In this document: positions 49,166 to 59,502 of the stretch, one piece after another | Layout of the letters: every line of letters starts with the position of its first letter | Position numbering within the stretch: the stretch's first letter is position 1 | From: Diadema setosum | Lineage: Eukaryota > Echinodermata > Echinoidea > Diadematoida > Diadematidae | Assembly (NCBI RefSeq): GCF_964275005.1 | Contig: NC_092700.1 | Coordinates: 19,845,015-19,909,014 of the forward strand | DNA length: 64,000 nucleotides | Direction: 5' to 3' | The notes under the pieces: generated by a model | What the model was told of the DNA's origin: nothing | Seen by the model: the letters and a program-made list of their open reading frames with translations, nothing else | Databases searched by the model: none | Translations under genes and position numbers: made by a program

Positions 49166-49329
49166 AAAGTGTTTTTTTTTTTTCAACTAGCCCTGACATT
49201 GCTCACTCTCCACTCCCTGGGGAGCATTCCAGCCAGTCGCGCCATTTTACAGATTGAAGCGCATGTATGCAGATCAACCATCACAAACATTCTCATCCTA
49301 CCGGATATCCATGATCTATACTCCTGGGT

Positions 49330-49475
49330 GGATAACAGCAATGTGGATAGAGTGCTTGCTGAAGTGGGAACGCGTGTCGGGCTTCGCATGGGCTCGAACC
49401 CAGGCTCGAACCCGTACCAATCTCATGTGATTCAGACACAAGCGCTCTTATCCACTCGGCCACGACAAGAGAGGC
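49330..49475 (-). mobile_element. Ser/Leu-tRNA-like SINE relic
   Basis: On the minus strand, GTGGCCGAGTGGATAAGAGC is an A box of the class-II (Ser/Leu) tRNA type. GGGTTCGAGCC is the B box, and it is repeated 12 bp further on. The body after the B box is unrelated to a tRNA, so a tRNA-derived SINE is more likely than a gene. It differs from the family at 26476 and 48358. Confidence 0.6.
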
Positions 49476-50042
49476 TTTCGGCCCACAGACTGCCGGTAGC
49501 AATTGCTGAGACTATGAAAGAAGCTTGTATTTTAAGCTCCTTAACGGGACCCATCTATCCATGTTAAAAACAAGGAGAATTCATCCCAATACCATAACAG
49601 GAAGAGCTGGGAATTCCTCTGTGCTGCAAGCAGTAGTTAATCATTAGTAGGGCCTACCGGTAGGGTATTTTATTTTCCCCCTAGACCTAGGCCTTATCAT
49701 TACCAAAGTATCCTAACACGGATATTTATGTTATCAAATAAAAGGCCTAAGATCTCTGTTTTATGGCTTGCATGATCGGAAAAAAAAAAAATCCAGCGTC
49801 ACAATTCAAAAGATTTAATTTCCATAATCATGAGTAGGTCTAGACCATATGGGTTTATGGAATTAACCCTTGTGTTTAAAATAGACTTTGTTTTAAAATG
49901 TTAAGAGTTGGTCACTGCACTGGTTTAACAAAACTATATAGCAAATTGCTGCTTCTTCTTTCCATCAAAAGGATGTTGGAAGCCACGCATGAAAGGGGTA
50001 TTACTCTTTTAACTGATAAGGTTTAAAGGGGCCCTGAAATCC

Positions 50043-50474
50043 AAATGCATGTTGATTTGTGTTGATTTATGATACCCTCAACATCACTTTTGCGGTGAAA
50101 CGAATATCTAGAAACTAAAATGCTTTAACAAAGACATTGGAATGCACCTTCCCCTCGATTCAGCATAACTTGCATGTTCCCTCGCCATGTCTTTTGATAG
50201 TCACATTAATATCACAGAAACATGCAAGTTATGCTCAGTCGAGAGGAAGGTGCATTCCAATGTTTTTTCTTAAACATTTCAGTACTTTAGCAATGATTGA
50301 CACATGAGGTCATCTCAAGAGTATTGGTTTGGAAGGATTTTTTGTGGGCGTAATCTGAAGAAAAATAGACAAAAAAAAAAATCGTTAAAAATATATGGAA
50401 AGTTTCTAGATATTCTTTTCACCGCAAAAGTGATGTTGAGGGTATCATAAATCAACACAAATCAACATGCATTT
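50043..50474. mobile_element. Palindromic MITE nested in the left end of the foldback element
   Basis: AAATGCATGTTGATTTGTG (50043 on) mirrors CACAAATCAACATGCATTT (ending 50474). Pairing continues over GATACCCTCAACATCACTTT and GACATTGGAATGCACCTTCC. It interrupts the 5' terminal inverted repeat of the larger element, because the right end reads uninterrupted from ATCCAAAT to the GGAGCGG block. The right arm carries an extra ~110 bp (50285-50395). Confidence 0.7.
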
Positions 50475-50559
50475 TATTGGAGCGGCATAGCTTGAAAAAT
50501 TAGAGGAATTGTGCATTTTATGATAAAAGCACCAAATTTCGCACACATGTTGACAATGA

Positions 50560-51829
50560 CATTTAAAATAAATTCAGATATTAGGCCATCGTAAATAGCG
50601 TCCACAGCGGCCATGGCAGCCATTTTTCAAAATGGCCGCCATAAATGCCATTTTTCATAAAAATTTACAAATTTCAGAAGGAAAAATCAATAAGATTTTG
50701 CAAACGAGTGGGAAATAACATTTAAAATAGATTTAGATATTGGGCCACAGCAAATTGCGCCCTCAACGGCCATTGCAGCCATTTTTTAAATGGCCGCCAT
50801 AATTGCCATTTTTCGCAAAAAATTAAAAATTTCAGAACGGAAAATCAGTAAGATTTTGCAAACGAGTGGGAAATATCATTCAAAATAAGTTCAGATATTG
50901 GGCCATCGTAAATAGCGCCCTCAACGGCCATAGCAGCCATTTTGTCAAAATGGCGGCCATAAATGCCATTTTTCGTGAAAATTTACAAATTTCAGAAGGG
51001 AAAATCAATAAGATTTTGTAAACGTGTCGGAAATAGCATTCAAAATAAATTCAGATATTGGGCCATCGCAAATTGCGCCCTCAACGGTCATGACAAGGAT
51101 TTTTAAAATGGCCGCCATAAATGCCATTTTTCGTAATATTTTACAAATTTCAGAAAGGAAAATCAATAAGATTTTGCAAACGTGTCGGAAATAGCATTTA
51201 AAATAAATTCAGATATTAGGCCATCGTAAATAGCGTCCACAGCGGCCATGGCAGCCATTTTTCAAAATGGCCGCCATAAATGCCATTTTTCATAAAAATT
51301 TACAAATTTCAGAAGGAAAAATCAATAAGATTTTGCAAACGAGTGGGAAATAACATTTAAAATAGATCTAAATATTGGGCCACAGCAAATTGCGCCCTCA
51401 ACGGCCATGGCAGCCATTTTTTAAATGGCCGCCATAATTGCCATTTTTCGCAAAAAATTAAAAATTTCAGAACGGAAAATCAGTAAGATTTTGCAAACGA
51501 GTGGGAAATAACATTCAAAATAAGTTCAGATATTGGGCCATCGTAAATAGCGCCCTCAACGGCCATAGCAGCCATTTTGTCAAAATGGCGGCCATAAATG
51601 CCATTTTTCGTGAAAATTTACAAATTTCAGAAGGGAAAATCAATAAGATTTTGTAAACGTGTCGGAAATAGCATTCAAAATAAATTCAGATATTGGGCCA
51701 TCGCAAATTGCGCCCTCAACGGCCATGACAGGGATTTTTAAAATGGCCGCCATAAATGCCAGTTTTCGTAAAATTTTACAAATTTCAGAAAGGAAAATCA
51801 ATAAGATTTTGCAAACGTGTCGGAAATAG
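50560..51829. repeat. 635-bp higher-order repeat, two copies of four 159-bp monomers
   Basis: The anchor CAACGGCCAT (or CAGCGGCCAT) lies at 50605, 50764, 50922, 51082, 51240, 51399, 51557 and 51717. Monomer spacing is 158-160 and every fourth monomer repeats at exactly 635. Monomer-specific variants (GTCCACAGCGG, CATAGCAGCC, CATGACA) recur in the same order. This is higher-order organisation as in satellite DNA. Confidence 0.9.
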
Positions 51830-52959
51830 CATTCAAAATAAATTCAGATATTGGGCCATCGCAAATTGCGCCCTCAACGACCATGACAAGGATTTTTAAA
51901 ATGGCCGCCATAAATGCCAGTTTTCGTAAAATTTTACAAATTTCAGAAGATTTTGCAAGCGCCATAAATGCAATTTTGCCAATGGTCGCCATAAATGCAT
52001 TTTTTTTTTTTTGCAAAAAATTAAAAATTTCAGAAGGGAAAATCAACAAGATTTTGCAAACGAGTGGGAAATAAAATTCAAAATAAATTTAGATGTTGGG
52101 CCATCACAAATTGCGCCCTCAACGCCAATGGCGGCCATGTTTAAAATTGGCTGTCATAAATACCTCCTTTTTCTCTGAATTTACTATTTCCACAAGGAAA
52201 AGTCAATAAGATCTTGCACTCAATTTAAAAATTTCGTTTGAAATACATCTTGCGCCTATGTTTTACATCATTGTAAATAGCGCCCTCAATGGCAATTGCA
52301 GCCATTTTTCAAGATGGCCACCATGGATTCCATCGTTTTTTATTTCCTGATTTCACAAAAGGAAAAGTCAATAAGATTTTGCACAAAATTTGAAAACTAT
52401 GTTTGAAATAAATATTTGTATTTGATTATTGTAATAAATATGTGTATTAGATTATTATAATACTGCCCTCAACGGCCATTGCCACCATATTCCAAAATGG
52501 CTGCCATTGTCATAATCATTTTGTTTTAAAAATGGTAATTTCAGAAAGAAAAGTCAACAAATGTGTACATAAATTGAAAATCATGTTTAAAATCAAACAA
52601 TATATTTAGGTTGCATTAACTCTAGAAATTGTTCCTTCGCAAATTTTCAAGAAGAAAAAAATTGCTAATAATGGTAATTGCAGCCATTTTCCGAAATGGC
52701 TGTCATAGATGCCATTTTTCTGTTATGAAGATGTCCTGATGCCGGAAGAAGACAATAAACATTTTTTGCGCAAGTTGAAAATTACATACAAAGAAGTTTA
52801 AACATTGAGCCATCATAAGCTGTGTTCTCAATGGCTATTTCAGCTATTTGTCAAAATGGCTAAAATACACTCTTCTTTTTCTTTTCTTTTTTTTTGTCTT
52901 ATTGACTTTTCCTTCTGACATCAGCAAATATTTGCCAAAAAAAAAAAAAAAAGGTGGGG

Positions 52960-54230
52960 GGGCATCCATAGCAGCTGTTTTGAAACTTGGCTGCTATGGC
53001 TGTTGAGGGTGCACTTTTGGATGGCCTATTATTAAATTTAATTTTTTTTTATTAATTTTTTTTAATTAATTAAAATTTGAATGTAATTTTCCACCTTTGT
53101 GGAAATTCTGATTGACGTCTGCAACACGGAAAAAAGACATTCATGGTGGCCATTTTGAAAAATGGCTGGAATGGCCATTGAGGGGGCAATTTGCAATGGC
53201 CCAATAAGTTTACTTTTGAATGTAATTTCTCACCTGTTTGCAAAATTTCGTTGGCCTTCCCTTCTGATTTAAGTAAATCTTTTCGAAAATATACCATTTA
53301 TGGCGGCCATTTTGAAAAATGGCTGTCATGACCGTTGAGGGCGCAATTTCCGATGTCCCAATATCGAGATTTATTTTTAATATCATTTCCCATTTATAAC
53401 CAAAATTTCCTTGACTTTTCGTTTTGAAATTAGCATTTTTTTTAAATGAAAAAGTGGCACTTATGGTGCCCATTTAAAAAAAGAAATGGCTGCCATAGCC
53501 AGTGAGGGCGCAATTTTCAATTGCCCAATATCTCGATTTATTTTGGATGTAATTTCCCGTTTGTTTGCACAAAAGAGAAAAAAATGGCTTTCCCTTCTGA
53601 AATTTGCATTTTTTAACAAAAAATAGCATTTATGGCGGCCATTTTGTAAAAAATGGCTGCCATGGCCGTTGAGGGCGTACTTTCCGATGGCCAAATATCT
53701 AGATTTATTTTGAATGTAATTAACATTTATGGGCAAAATCTTATTAACTTTCCCCTTCTGAAATTTGCAAAATCATCGAAGAAGTGGCACATTAGACAGC
53801 CATTTTGAAAAATGGCTGTCATGGACGTTAAGGGCGCAGTTAACAATGGCCAAATATTTAAATTCATTTTGAATATAACTTCCCACTTGTTTGCAAAATC
53901 TTACTGGCTTTCCCTTCTGAAGTTAATATTCTGAAGCAAATATTTTGGGGAAAAAATGATATTTATGGCGGCCATTTTGAAAAATGGCTGCCATGGGCGT
54001 TGAGGGCGCTATTTCGGATGGCTCGATATCTAGATTTATTTTGAATGTAACTTCCCATTTGTAAACAAAATCTTATTTACTTTTCTCTCCTAAATTTAGC
54101 AAATTTTACGAAAACATGGCATTTATGGCAGCCATTTTGAAAAATGGCTGCCGTGGACGTTGAGGGCGCTATTTACGATGGCCCAATATCTAAATTTAAT
54201 CTGAACGTGATTGTCAACCTGTGTACAAAA
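52960..54230. repeat. Inverted arm of ~160-bp monomers
   Basis: About eight diverged monomers in reverse orientation, anchored on CCGTTGAGGGCG near 52996, 53174, 53332, 53663, 53995 and 54154. ATGGCGGCCATTTTG blocks are present. More diverged between monomers than the left arm. Confidence 0.8.
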
Positions 54231-54384
54231 TTTGGTGCTTTTATCACAAAATGCACAATTGTTCGGCTATGCCGCTCCACTATTTGGATTTCAGGCCCCC
54301 TTTAATCTTTCGATGTGAACAAGGAGTCAGTAGGCCTACTTTATGTTCTCTTGTTATTCGTTGTTGCTCGTTAGTTCGGTTGCC

Positions 54385-54390
54385 TTCCCC

Positions 54391-54423
<33 letters not shown>

Positions 54424-54476
54424 CGACCCCCCCCCCCCCCCCTTCTCTCTCTCTCTCTCTCTCTTTCTCTCTTTAT
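54385..54476. repeat. Poly-C / (CT)n compound tract
   Basis: Two blocks of C-run followed by CT repeats, just right of the foldback element. Confidence 0.8.
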
Positions 54477-54542
54477 GTTATTGTCCTCGATGTTTATTGT
54501 GGATTCATGATTGATCTACCAGACTTCACGCAAGCTCTTTAA

Positions 54543-54913
54543 AGCCACTATTTACCCTCTGGGAGCAGTGATCTGAATGCTCGAGTTTTCACATTTGATG
54601 CATATGTTCATAGGTCAGTTACAAAATCCTAATTCCTACCACATAAAATTTCGCAAAAAAAGCCTAAAATACAGGGAAATATCACTATATTTATCAATAA
54701 ACCATAACAGTAGACGAATTTTTTTTCTAGAAGCAATTTCAATCAAACTATTGTTCTCATTTTTATATTTAATAATACTTAACACTGATTATACTGTTTA
54801 GCATTTTTACATCGGTTGTTTCTATCCCTATAACTTACATTTGAAAAAAAAATGAAGCACTACAGCTGCTTACTTCTTTATCTGGACAATGCTGGAAATG
54901 TTAAATCGTGGCT
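54543..54913. mobile_element. TTAA/AGC-ended MITE, 371 bp
   Basis: TTAA at 54539-54542 and 54914-54917. Ends AGCCACTATTTAC and GTTAAATCGTGGCT are inverted. The interior matches the family at 46307 (same orientation) and 55193 (opposite). Confidence 0.7.
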
Positions 54914-55192
54914 TTAAGCCCTGTGTTGGAGCTCTTTGACCTCATCTCCTGTCGATCGGGACTGCTCTGACAGCAGGTGACAGACGGCAAGCTATTTATT
55001 GATTGGCTTGACAGAGGCCCATCAGACAGACGTTACGTGCACTTTTTAAAGGGAATTCCATTCCATTCTCATGTTGTCCTTCGTGTAAAAAGAAAAATCA
55101 TACAGAAAACAAGGTCATAAATGCTCTTATAGTTGTACTGCAGCGTAACAAGGTATGATTACTTTTTTTTCTGCCGAAATGTTGAGGCTTAA

Positions 55193-55734
55193 AGGCATAA
55201 TTTACTATTTGCAGATGAAACAAAAACCCAACAGTAGAGCTTTAAAATAGTTCTAAAATGTGAGTTAGGGATAGAAACAACCACTGTAAAAATTTGAATC
55301 CGTATAATCGATGTTAAATATTGTTAAATACACAAAATGTGAACAATAGTTATAATAAGAATGCTTCCAGACTAAACCGTATACAGTTATGGTTTATTGA
55401 GAAAAATGCTGATATCTCCTCGTATTTTAGGCTTTATTGCAAAAATTTTATATGGTAGGATGTTTTCTGATACAACAGACCTACACATATGCATCAAATG
55501 TGATATCTTGAACATTTTTGAAATCAGTGCTCCCAAAGGTAAACTGCTTCCAGACTAAACCGTATACAGTTATGGTTTGTTGAGAAAAATGCTGATATCT
55601 CCTCGTATTTTAGGCTTTATTGCAAAAATTTTATATGGTAGGATGTTTTCTGATACAACAGACCTACACATATGCATCAAATGTGATATCTTGAACATTT
55701 TTGAAATCAGTGCTCCCAAAGGTAAACTGGACCT
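55193..55734. mobile_element. TTAA/AGG-ended MITE with internal 183-bp duplication
   Basis: TTAA at 55189-55192 and 55735-55738. Ends AGGCATAATTTACTATTTGC and CCCAAAGGTAAACTGGACCT are inverted relatives. A 183-bp segment is tandemly duplicated (55364-55546 and 55547-55729) with near identity. Confidence 0.85.
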
Positions 55735-55738
55735 TTAA

Positions 55739-57100
55739 CTATTTAGATGATCATAAAATCCACAACAACTGTTCTAAAAGCTTCCAGAAACACAGTTGAA
55801 GAAACTTCAGATCGAAGGACGGACTTAAAAAGCTTCAGTGCTGTTCGTAAAATTGTCATTCGGAACGTCATTCTCAGTAAAATTGTGATAGCATCACGTG
55901 ACCTCCACTCGATTAAACATGGATTATTTAGTGGATTCTTCCCGGCAGCCAGGCATAATAAAGAGGTGTTTTCGTCTCACCTCCATGATTGTTTACCACA
56001 GATGCGTGCAGCGCGGCGAACCGCCAAGCCTCTTGCGCATGCCCATACTATTTTAATTGTCACGAAATTCCCAATAAATTTGTGCTCACAGTGTATCAGA
56101 TAAAATAATGATTGTGTAATATATTTGTATTTTTTTAGGTTTTTTTTTTGTGACTGAATGGAATGGAAATAAATCTCAGTTGAAATGAACTGAACAACGT
56201 CCCCCGAGGACAATTACCTCTGGCTAATACCGGTTAGTGATAGGGTTAGTGTGAAGATCAGGGTGAGGGTTACGGTCATAAGTTGGGTTAGGGTCGGGAT
56301 TAGCTGCAGAATATTAGGATGAGGGTGGAGTTCAGGGGAAGGGTCTGGGATAATTGTCCAGGGGGTAATTTCCTAGAACTGTTCGTGGTGATACCAGGAA
56401 AAAAAGGATATGCTTCGGTGTAAAAGTGGTCACAATGAAAAACATGTCACAAACAATGAAAAACATTAAATAAATTTCTGTTTCACACAAAATAACACGT
56501 TCGTTTTGTTCATATAAAAGTTTATTCCTTTCAGGAAAAAAAAAAATCGTTTTACATGGCACTAGAGTTGTCATTTTTACCTTACCCGTAATAACGATAT
56601 CATGGAATAGGAGAAAGTATGCGAAGGTTACTGAGTGAATTTACTCAATGGCAGTGTTTTGATCGAGGGTGAATGCAACAAAGGATTTAAGCTCACAAAA
56701 AAGGCAAAATTCAACGCGCTCTTTGAAGAGAGAGCACCACGACCAACCTTTACTAGCGGTTAGCGAGTATAAGGACAGTTATAAGAGCAAATGTTTGCTT
56801 CTATAGGAAGTAGATACGTCATCATTGTGATGCAAGGAGGCGTTCAAATCTAAACACGTATCAAATCCATGACCATTAATACAAAGTTGTCAAAGACCAT
56901 CACTAAAAAAAAAGAAAAAAAAAACCCGCTCAAATAAACACACATTACATCATCGCTAACATACACACGGCCATACACACATATATTACAGATTCCACAC
57001 GCCCACCCGTCGACGTAGGCGGAAGTCTTAGCTGTCATATTGGAAGACTAACCACACAGGGCATGTATATTCGGACGTGCTGTGGCTGCCCTTAGGTGGA
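55739..57100. other. Intergenic stretch upstream of the signal-peptide exon
   Basis: Contains a LINE-like tail at 56140-56190 (GGAATGGAAATAAATCTCAG), a (GGGTTAGG)-like stretch near 56235-56310 and A-rich tracts. No coding sequence recognised. Confidence 0.45.
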
Positions 57101-57108
57101 TATATAAG
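57101..57108 (+). promoter_or_regulatory. TATA box upstream of the signal-peptide gene
   Basis: TATATAAG in GTGGATATATAAGGATG. Transcription would start near 57130, leaving a ~225-base 5' UTR before the ATG at 57355. Assigned by consensus and position only. Confidence 0.5.
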
Positions 57109-57354
57109 GATGTTCACCAGCCCTGGTACAGCACATCATAAATATCGCGAAAGCTGGATTCACGGAAAGTAACGAACTCGTCAGTGATGTAAAAAAAAAA
57201 AAAAAAACAGCTCGTGTGACATTTCGCGTACAAAAACACTTCATTGCTAGGCTACGGAAACTGGTCACCGTAGGTACGCGCGGACTGAACGGTCTTAGAT
57301 CTAAATTCGAGGAAAGCAACATTATAGAGGGCCCGGGTTTCCATATCGCCATCG

Positions 57355-57433
57355 ATGGCTGGTAAGATTCTTTTACTGGCATGCGGCCTCCTCGCCGTTT
57401 GCTCCTCTGCACAAGGCCAAGACTGTACCACAG
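57355..57433 (+). CDS. Signal-peptide first exon of an unidentified secreted or membrane protein
   Basis: ATG at 57355 (context ATCGATGG) encodes MAGKILLLACGLLAVCSSAQ, then GQDCTT, a textbook signal peptide with cleavage expected around AQG. The donor is ACAG|GTAGGT, phase 1. A TATA box lies 254 bp upstream. The downstream exons are not certain: frame-compatible candidates are at 58881 and 63672, or the gene may extend past the right edge. Function unknown. Confidence 0.6.
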
Positions 57434-57691
57434 GTAGGTGTAAACTACGAATTGTATATTTATCGTATATTTATTTGTAAAGTTTTCTAGCTCGTCTGTT
57501 CAATTTTGCGCTTGTGTCTGCCGATCTTCCCTCAACACGACATGATTTACCCGCCCGTCTTTATTTTGAAAAATTCTTCGCCACTGCATTCTACGTGCAA
57601 GATAGTTATCAATACATGCACCACTACAAGTTATCGGACAGTCATAGCTGTCGCTTGCTGTGGATATTGAAGCTTCTTTATAATATAATAC

Positions 57692-57716
57692 CAGGGAGGT
57701 AATACTCACCTCCCTG
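57692..57716. repeat. Hairpin CAGGGAGGT/ACCTCCCTG
   Basis: 9-bp perfect arms with a 7-base loop, the same CAGGGAGGT/ACCTCCCTG vocabulary as the palindrome at 30491-30524. Confidence 0.75.
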
Positions 57717-57979
57717 ATAGTAGGACCTACGTGTACCCAAGAAGGGTAACCCCCTCCCCGTCCTTCATTCCCTGCCCGCAGAGATCCAAACGCCTCATAT
57801 TTCGAACCCCTCCTCTTCGCTCCCCCCCCCAGCCCCTCCTTAGCTATAGGCCTTTCACTCACCCGAGTCCTGCTTCGATGTCGTGGCCATCCATTTATGC
57901 GTGTAAGCCCATCTAGGTCATATTCGCCAATGTTTGACCATATCAGTTTATTGCCATAACATGTAAATTTCATCTTTGT

Positions 57980-58021
57980 CAGGGATTAAAGTGCTTAAAA
58001 TCTTAAGCACTTTCATCCCTG
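57980..58021. repeat. Hairpin with 19-bp arms
   Basis: CAGGGATTAAAGTGCTTAA and TTAAGCACTTTCATCCCTG pair at 18 of 19 positions around a 4-base loop. Confidence 0.85.
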
Positions 58022-58339
58022 ATACCCCGTTCCCACTGCCGATCAGATCAACTCGATCAAGCGAGATCAATCCCGATCACCGGGGAGGCCCGATTGGCAA
58101 AAAAAAAAAAATAACAACAACAACAACAACCACAACAGCAATTGGCTGGAACGCGTTCCTCTATAATAAGAAGATATACTATTCATTAGCTAGCTGGTCT
58201 CTACAACATAAGGGTTCATCGTCAATCATTGAATTCATCATTGTTTAATTTTTACATAATCTTATTTGTGCAAACTTTGCTCAGCTGCTTGAGCTCCGAA
58301 GCACCTCAATTCCCTCTTGCGATCCCGATGTTCAGCCTG

Positions 58340-58760
58340 TGGGCTTTTCCTTTCCTTTCCTTTCTTTCTTTCTCTCTTTCCTTTCTTTCCATTATTCTGT
58401 TGTGCTTTACTCCTTTCAATGGTATACCCTTCTGTCAAGTCATGTCATGTCTTTGTGTTTCTCCTGTCTTGTTCTGTCCTGTCTTGATCCGTCCTGTCTT
58501 TGTAAACAAATATTTTCATAAGAATCCTTTGAGTGGTTCACAGTATACAAGCATGCTTTTCAGCAGACCTCTCAATTTTTTTTTTCTCCAAACATAACGT
58601 GGTATTTAGCCGGTATGCATGTATTTTAATAATTATTTTTTATTTGTTAACCATTATCTATCATGTAAAGTCGACTCATGCTTATGTTATATCTTCTGAT
58701 TCATTTTGTGTTATGTTTTGTTAAAAAAAGAAATAAATGAAATGAATGAACAATGAATAT
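58340..58760 (+). mobile_element. LINE 3' end, family 2 (copy 2)
   Basis: Aligns with 36870-37285 along its length and ends in GAAATAAATGAAATGAATGA. 5'-truncated, non-coding. Confidence 0.65.
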
Positions 58761-59237
58761 AATCTATCTATCTATCTCTATCATGGCGTTATTATATACT
58801 ATTACTATCACTAGTACTGCCAATACGCCAAATGCTATTTCCAGGGTCTGAGAATGTAACATCTTACCTATATTTTGCAGATAACCCCATTCAATTTGGT
58901 CAAGTGGTCACAGAGAAACGTTGATTATTGTAAAACATGTCTCGAATCTGTTTCTTACAAGTTTAGCACTTGGATCCTCTTCGAACTGTATATTTAATGT
59001 ATGAACACAATGGACAGAACTTGGAGGGAAGGGATTCCTGACATGTTCTTTTAAGATCCTCATTTTCCTTTGACCACTGAAGCAAATCGGATGGGGTTTT
59101 CTATAAGATGTGGGAAATGAGTTATAGCTTCATACCCTGAATCTGTGTATGGATTGATTTACTAGTTTGAAAGCAATAGTTGCTTAAGTTCCCGTTGTAT
59201 TTTTTTCTCTTTTTTTTTGGGGGGGGGGGGGACATAC

Positions 59238-59279
<42 letters not shown>
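59238..59279. repeat. (TA)n microsatellite after a poly-G run
   Basis: G-run at 59219-59230, then pure TA for about 40 bp. Confidence 0.85.
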
Positions 59280-59284
<5 letters not shown>

Positions 59285-59337
59285 TATTTATCAGAATTTC
59301 ACATCTGTTTATGTGATTATATATATTTATGTGATTA

Positions 59338-59502
59338 CAGTTCGTTATTCCGTAGATGTTATTCCAAAAAAGATGCGTTATTCCGAAAATAGAATAAGGT
59401 TCGTATATCCGAAGGTTTCACTTTAAAATTAACCGTCCTTCGGGGGAAAAAAAAATAACAGTCAGACAGTTTTTGACCGTTTTCTGATAAACCAACCTTC
59501 GG
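59338..59502. mobile_element. Inverted-repeat element of the TTCCGAA family
   Basis: GTTCGTTATTCCGTAG, CGTTATTCCGAAAATAGAAT and the opposing AACCTTCGGGATAACG. Same vocabulary as 2535-3095 and 8070-8295. Confidence 0.45.

Larger units (their letters stand above)
50027..54301. mobile_element. 4.3-kb TTAA-flanked foldback element with satellite-like arms (Kolobok-like ends)
   Basis: TTAA on both sides (50023-50026, 54302-54305). Termini AGGGGCCCTGAAATCC and GGATTTCAGGCCCCCT are inverted, as are GGAGCGGCATAGC (50479 on) and GCTATGCCGCTCC (54267-54279). The arms are opposing tandem arrays: left about 50540-52200, right about 52960-54230, built of ~159-bp monomers containing AAAATGGCCGCCATAAATGC. 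No coding potential was found. TTAA plus AGG...CCT ends match Kolobok-class transposons (inference). Confidence 0.8.

Noticed and set aside
51798..53736. Open frames of 75-91 codons within the 159-bp repeat arrays
   Set aside because: Frames repeat with the monomers and have no start context or domain. They are satellite-like DNA.
56235..56310. Telomere-like GGGTTAGGG words
   Set aside because: Irregular (GGTTAGTGATAGGGTTAGTG, GGGTTAGGGTCGGG) and short. No true TTAGGG array.
57500..57973. 157-codon minus-strand open frame
   Set aside because: No ATG-associated promoter, splice structure or domain. It is antisense to the intron of the signal-peptide gene and probably random.
58881..58923. 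Terminal exon for the signal-peptide gene (DNPIQFGQVVTEKR then stop)
   Set aside because: An acceptor (TATTTTGCAG) and phase fit exist, but the peptide is very short and featureless, so it is kept only as an alternative.
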